A DNA stretch of 64,000 bases from Opisthorchis felineus (lineage: Eukaryota > Platyhelminthes > Trematoda > Opisthorchiida > Opisthorchiidae), in assembly GCA_004794785.1 (NCBI GenBank), contig SJOL01008481.1, positions 186,001 through 250,000 on the forward strand. Reading direction: 5' to 3'. The notes beneath the pieces are model-generated. The model saw only the letters and a program-made list of their open reading frames with translations. It was not told the DNA's origin and did not search any database. Of this stretch, positions 60,305 through 64,000 are shown piece by piece; the first letter of the stretch is position 1; every line of letters begins with the position of its first letter. Made by a program: the position numbers and the translations under genes.

Positions 60305-60985
60305 TCAAACATGTTCTTTCTCATCAATAAAAAGCCTATCATTTGGCTTTTTGTTGTGCACATTTCCATGTTGCGTAAGGTGGTCTGAACGTGAGAAACG
60401 TTTCCCGCAATGCAAGCAAATGTAGTTGTCTTTTGTTCCATGCATGGTCCTCACATGCCTATCGAAAGTCCACTTTCTGCAAAATAACTCCCCACAGTCA
60501 TCACATTGATGTCGCGTGCCCTGTCGGTGGACCGATCGCCGATGCTGAAATAGATTGTTCCAATTTAGAAACCAATTTCCACATTCAGGACATGGATTTC
60601 CTTTTTCCTCTGACTCTTGCACTAGTTTACTTGGTGTTCTCCCGGACACAATGACTCCAGTAGAATGATACCTCTTCACATGGTACTCAAATCGACGCTC
60701 ATTTAAGAACGATATTTCACACAAATCACAGTAGATATCAGCAGTTTTGGCGTGTACACTTTGGTGTCTCTTGGCCAGCGATGGGTAGCGAAATATTTTA
60801 CCGCATATTAAACATTTGTGATGTCCACCTTGGCCTGTTTGTGTATTCTCTTCGTCCAATCGATTGGCGCGTATACAGCCGTCTCCCTCTCTGTCTTTTG
60901 GCTGCGTCTCTTGTAGACTTGCTGGTTTATAAATAAGAGAGTTAAAGAATTCGATGACAGTTTGATTGCATTTCTTTATTTGTTC
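60305..60985 (-). CDS. C2H2 zinc-finger protein, last exon (unit C)
   Basis: Open from about 60,985 to a TGA at 60,305. Numbering from the Leu codon at 60,857-60,859, five complete C2H2 fingers occur: C16/C19/H32/H36, C44/C47/H60/H65, C90/C93/H106/H111, C119/C122/H135/H140 and C148/C151/H164/H168. Finger 5 has the helix RSDHLTQ, a type known from Zif268-like proteins to read G-rich triplets. No in-frame ATG precedes the fingers: the frame opens after a TAA at 60,995-60,997, next to an AG splice-like site (CAGTACAG), and the first Met is residue 139. So it needs an upstream exon, or it is dead at its start. It is the best preserved copy and probably encodes the DNA-binding part of a nuclear regulator. 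Confidence 0.8.
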   Translation of the reverse strand, partial: EQIKKCNQTVIEFFNSLIYKPASLQETQPKDREGDGCIRANRLDEENTQTGQGGHHKCLICGKIFRYPSLAKRHQSVHAKTADIYCDLCEISFLNERRFEYHVKRYHSTGVIVSGRTPSKLVQESEEKGNPCPECGNWFLNWNNLFQHRRSVHRQGTRHQCDDCGELFCRKWTFDRHVRTMHGTKDNYICLHCGKRFSRSDHLTQHGNVHNKKPNDRLFIDEKEHV

Positions 60986-61055
60986 TGTACTGAGTTATCA
61001 AAAAATAGTTATTTGGGCAAAGCATATTTTAAATAGCAGTCGGATTTGACAACAG

Positions 61056-61061
61056 TTTAAA
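61056..61061 (+). promoter_or_regulatory. Altered TATA-like motif (TTTAAA) in unit C
   Basis: ACAGTTTAAATAGACTGAG stands where units A and B have CAGTATAAAGAG. One change has turned TATAAA into TTTAAA. In this unit the plus-strand Myb/SANT-like frame is also broken. Confidence 0.3.
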
Positions 61062-61499
61062 TAGACTGAGGCTTCAAGTGTTAAATGACCTCAACGTATT
61101 GGATGAGGCCGAGATTTAGTGCTCGGCTACCTTATCATTATTTGGATCCATGAACAGCGCAGATCTCGAGAAGCCGCATTGAAACTCAAATGAGAGTATT
61201 GTAAATAACTACGAAATGTGTAGCCAATTTCACGACTTTTTGCATAAATCGCAACGCAGAAATGATGGAGGTTGTTGTTCCGGATATAAACCCAAACGCT
61301 TGGATTTTCTACACGTGAAAATCTCTTGTGAACATAGAAAAACTGCGAAATTCATTGAGTAAGCGACATCAGATGCACATTTGTCGAAGAGTACAACAGA
61401 AATCTGGAATCCCTGGACGCCCTCATCACTCTGTAGCTGCGTAACTGCCAGCTTCATAATGAGCTGTACGGAAGGGCAATGAGCGCTGATCAGTATCTG

Positions 61500-61960
61500 C
61501 GCCACAAAAGCAGGCAATCCAGTTATCACAAACAAAGCTTCAATCGTGCAATTTTGAAGCGGATCTAGACACAATGTCGGACAACAAGCAATTTTATCTG
61601 AAGTTCATTTATGATACCAAATACGACTAATGCAACAGCACAAAATTGAAGCAAACGAGTCAATCTTCTATAGCATAGACATCGCGGAAATCACTATTAG
61701 TCTCTGTTTGGACGACACGTCACTATGTTTTCTTACAACCCTTTCAACGCAGTGCATGCATCAAAGGGTAGAAATTAAAACAATGGAACTCATCGGGATA
61801 ATCAGTGGACTCAAAGGGAAGCAAACCACATTACAACTTAAGGCACGAATGGACCAATTAATTCACGGAAACACTCACAACCATATTTTCAATCACGTTA
61901 GCAGATTACGGATAACCTTCAAATAGTATTTAACCGGACACAGGCTAAGCGGCTTTCTCC
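61500..61960 (+). pseudogene. Decayed Myb/SANT-like flank (unit C)
   Basis: Corresponds to A 15,870-16,370. Around 61,540-61,630 the plus strand reads QTKLQSCNFEAD and then FIYDTKYD and a stop, parallel to QTKLYSD and IIYEDNYDQY in A, but the two Trp residues of the A frame are missing. A 98-codon ATG-led frame at 61,630-61,926 is in another phase and has no recognisable motif. The equivalent part is wholly missing from unit B. Confidence 0.4.
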
Positions 61961-62189
61961 ACTCAGCTGCCCAGGAGCGATTTCTCTGTGAATGATGACA
62001 AATAGTTTGTAGGGCATTTGCCAAGTACGACGAACATATTAACGGCCGCCTGATGAATAACCAATGAACTCACCCAAGATACAAGTAGTTCGAGATTCGG
62101 ACTTGCAACATTCTGTTTACCGTTGAATGCAAAACTGTTCCATTGCGAGCAGCTGAACAACAGTGTTTCTGGCTGACGAATAAATGTTA

Positions 62190-64000
62190 TGCAACGTCAC
62201 TAATCAAATGCAGGATTCGTACGACACACGAAGGTCTTCGTTCATTGTTCGAGTGACGCATTTTCATTTTTTTCATATGCCTTGCTTAGGGTTGTTTGGT
62301 TCTTCAAGGGAGTTATAATTTGTCAATAGATCGAAGTAATTTTCGTTGAGTTTCGTCGCTCGGTCAAATGGGGATATTCGTTTGACAGTCAAGAGGATAA
62401 CCTCATTCCAATCAAGAGCAAATATACGTGTAAAATTCACAATTAGGACGCCAATCACAATTTCATTTATGCATATCGGTAATTAGAGCGCGGGTTGCTA
62501 CTTTTTTCGCTAGTGGTTTTCGTGCGTGTAGGTGTCATGTTATGTTTGCATCATTTGGGCGTTTCCAAAGAACGAACAGAAATTTCATTACCGAATTCTT
62601 TTTTTCCTCCATGGTAAGGTTTATCTATCGGGCAGCCACCGAAATGGAGGTGTCAAACCGAATCGTCACAAATGATTGACAATATTTGAAAAGCTCAGAG
62701 AATCAATCATATAGAATTGTCGTGCTAAGTACTTTTGTCGCATAACGGATATACACTACTGTCGGTGTGTGAATTTTGTTTGTTCGTCATTGTTAACGCA
62801 AAACCGTGATGACACAGTCGTAAGGCCCAAAATGCCTGAATGGTAGTTCGTTCACTGAGTAGAAAAGTCACAAAATAAAGTTCCAAACTCTGGGGCCTTC
62901 CTTATGTACCAAGTAGAGCGAGGTTTACTTGCGGTGTCCAATGATTGTCTCACACCCGTCTGCCCGTCATCCTTATCCAAAGTGGAGCTGAAAAGCCCCG
63001 GGCATGTATTATTGACGTTTGGTTCTCTAAACAGAATTCTACCGGAATACGAAATTCGTGCCTCTAATTCACACAATAGCGTCCAGTCTCCTGGAAGTTT
63101 TCGGCTATTCAGGTTTGAGTATATAGGTCCCATAATGGTTTTCCAGTTGACTGGTCTGCCATTCCTAAATAGAGCAGGCTGACGGGCACAACTTAGACTG
63201 CAATAATTTCCAATTAACAAATTGGTATTTCGAAGCCGACTTTGTGTTGTGAAATCAAAGATGAATTATTCGAAACATTTTATGCAAAATGTGCACAGAT
63301 TTCCTCTGATGTATTAAAGACTTTCATTTTGGCATCACAACAGCATCACAATAATGTAAGCACTTCGTTCAAACGGAATTCTCAACAATGTATGTACCCT
63401 GTGTTTGTTAGATTCATACCAGAGTTTCTCAGTTAGTTAAGAATTAGCTAAGATTTTTTAATGTGTGCCAAAAATCCCAATCTGAAATGCACAACCAAAC
63501 ATCGTACATGAAATTATTCACCAAATGGAGAATTCAGTTATTTTGGAAATCGCCAACGAAGCCGTCATTGAAAAACAAATTTTTTGTTATACTTTGGAAG
63601 TGGTCCGACCCACTATGATTCAGCGGCTGTCGCTTGGCAGGCAGTCACACCAGGCCTTTAGTTGGGAGTTCACGTTTGCGGTTGCTTTCTTGAAGGGAGC
63701 CAGAAATGAACCAGTTCAACATCAGCGGCTGTGATATACCTAAACGAACCGCAATATATATCAGGCACCATATTTGAACGCCGCTATATCCCCCCTGAGT
63801 TTGAGCTAACCACGCTTTCGGACGAACAGCCGGAAAATGATGTTCCTAAAAAATACATACACTTTGATTTTACTCACATGACAAACTTTCCATCAAAATT
63901 TTGAAATCTCCATAACGTTCTTCGAACTTATGTGATCCTACGCAGACACAGCCAACCAAAACAAAGTACATCAATCATCAACAAATTAGAAGTCAGGATT
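62190..64000 (+). repeat. Right flank of unit C, shared with A and B
   Basis: Matches B 38,250-39,950 at roughly 75-85% by eye, for example TCATTGTTCGAGTGACGCAT in both. The plus-strand reading at 62,490-62,680 keeps RACRCHVMFA, TNRNFITE and EVSNRIVTN, parallel to B. No gene is called because differences fall at all codon positions. Confidence 0.6.

Larger units (their letters stand above)
58990..64000 (+). repeat. Segmental duplication unit C (partners A and B; cut by the window end)
   Basis: Begins with GCCACGGCAGTCGCAGATAG, matching B at 34,567, and follows B in order through the module, zinc-finger exon, Myb/SANT-like flank and the right flank. It continues past the window end (B equivalent about 39,950). 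About 0.6 kb of the module present in A and B (B 35,270-35,880) is missing near 59,620. Unit C resembles B more than A at its start, since A lacks the 34.56-35.37 kb part. Confidence 0.8.

Noticed and set aside
60391..60654. 87-codon plus-strand frame over the zinc-finger exon
   Set aside because: It is the antisense shadow of the C2H2 exon, caused by the regular finger codon pattern.
16790..62680. Conserved TNRNFITE reading as a selected protein
   Set aside because: Changes between copies fall at all three codon positions and the opposite strand is equally parallel, so neutral divergence of a recent duplication explains it.
1..64000. CRISPR array, bacterial operon, phage or plasmid functions
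   Set aside because: No regular short repeats with spacers, no ribosome binding sites, no tandem long genes; gene density and splice-like signals are eukaryotic.

Overview
This window looks like gene-poor nuclear DNA of an animal-like eukaryote. The evidence is C2H2 zinc-finger exons, GT-AG style splice signals, AT-rich composition (roughly 57-60% A+T by eye), very long stretches without coding signal, and several rounds of old, heavily decayed duplication. I see no prokaryotic operons, ribosome binding sites, CRISPR, rRNA or convincing tRNA. I cannot place the species; an invertebrate such as a flatworm is only a guess. Most open frames are no longer than chance gives in 64 kb, so only those backed by a domain or by a second diverged copy are treated as gene-like.

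The backbone is a duplicated unit built around a C2H2 zinc-finger exon on the minus strand. Unit A (about 13.4-21.95 kb) keeps an open exon with four intact fingers and one damaged one. Unit B (about 34.56-42.97 kb) carries a clear pseudogene with a nonsense codon and a 14-base deletion. Unit C (about 58.99 kb to the window end) keeps an open exon with five intact fingers. Three more decayed zinc-finger copies lie near 7.4-7.6, 25.03-25.33 and 30.93-31.44 kb. Next to the zinc-finger exon, on the plus strand, A carries a TATAAA motif and a short frame resembling a Myb/SANT DNA-binding helix bundle. The motif recurs in B and in the decayed 31 kb copy, and in altered form in C; pieces of the Myb-like frame recur in C and near 22.04-22.35 kb. 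The ancestral unit may therefore have held two divergently transcribed DNA-binding-protein genes. A 1.2-1.6 kb module beside the zinc finger occurs an extra time, without a zinc finger, at 11.66-12.88 kb.

The second large structure is an inverted duplication. Positions 1 to about 1,900, read on the minus strand, match about 51,030-53,202 read on the plus strand. The left arm runs off the window start. Both arms keep parallel peptide-like stretches and a conserved 3' splice-like site; the left arm also holds a possible 37-base intron.

Between about 44.9 and 55.7 kb lies a mosaic of smaller direct duplications (45.0/48.3 kb, 48.0/53.5 kb, 48.7/53.66 kb), an orphan fragment of the zinc-finger unit (49.79-50.33 kb), and two minus-strand gene relics: a WD40-like stretch (54.12-54.55 kb) and a different C2H2 zinc-finger pseudogene (55.27-55.73 kb). 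The remaining stretches (1.9-5.4, 8.2-11.6, 22.4-25.0, 28.0-30.2, 32.3-34.5, 55.8-58.9 kb) hold nothing I can support. All similarity statements come from reading the sequence by eye.
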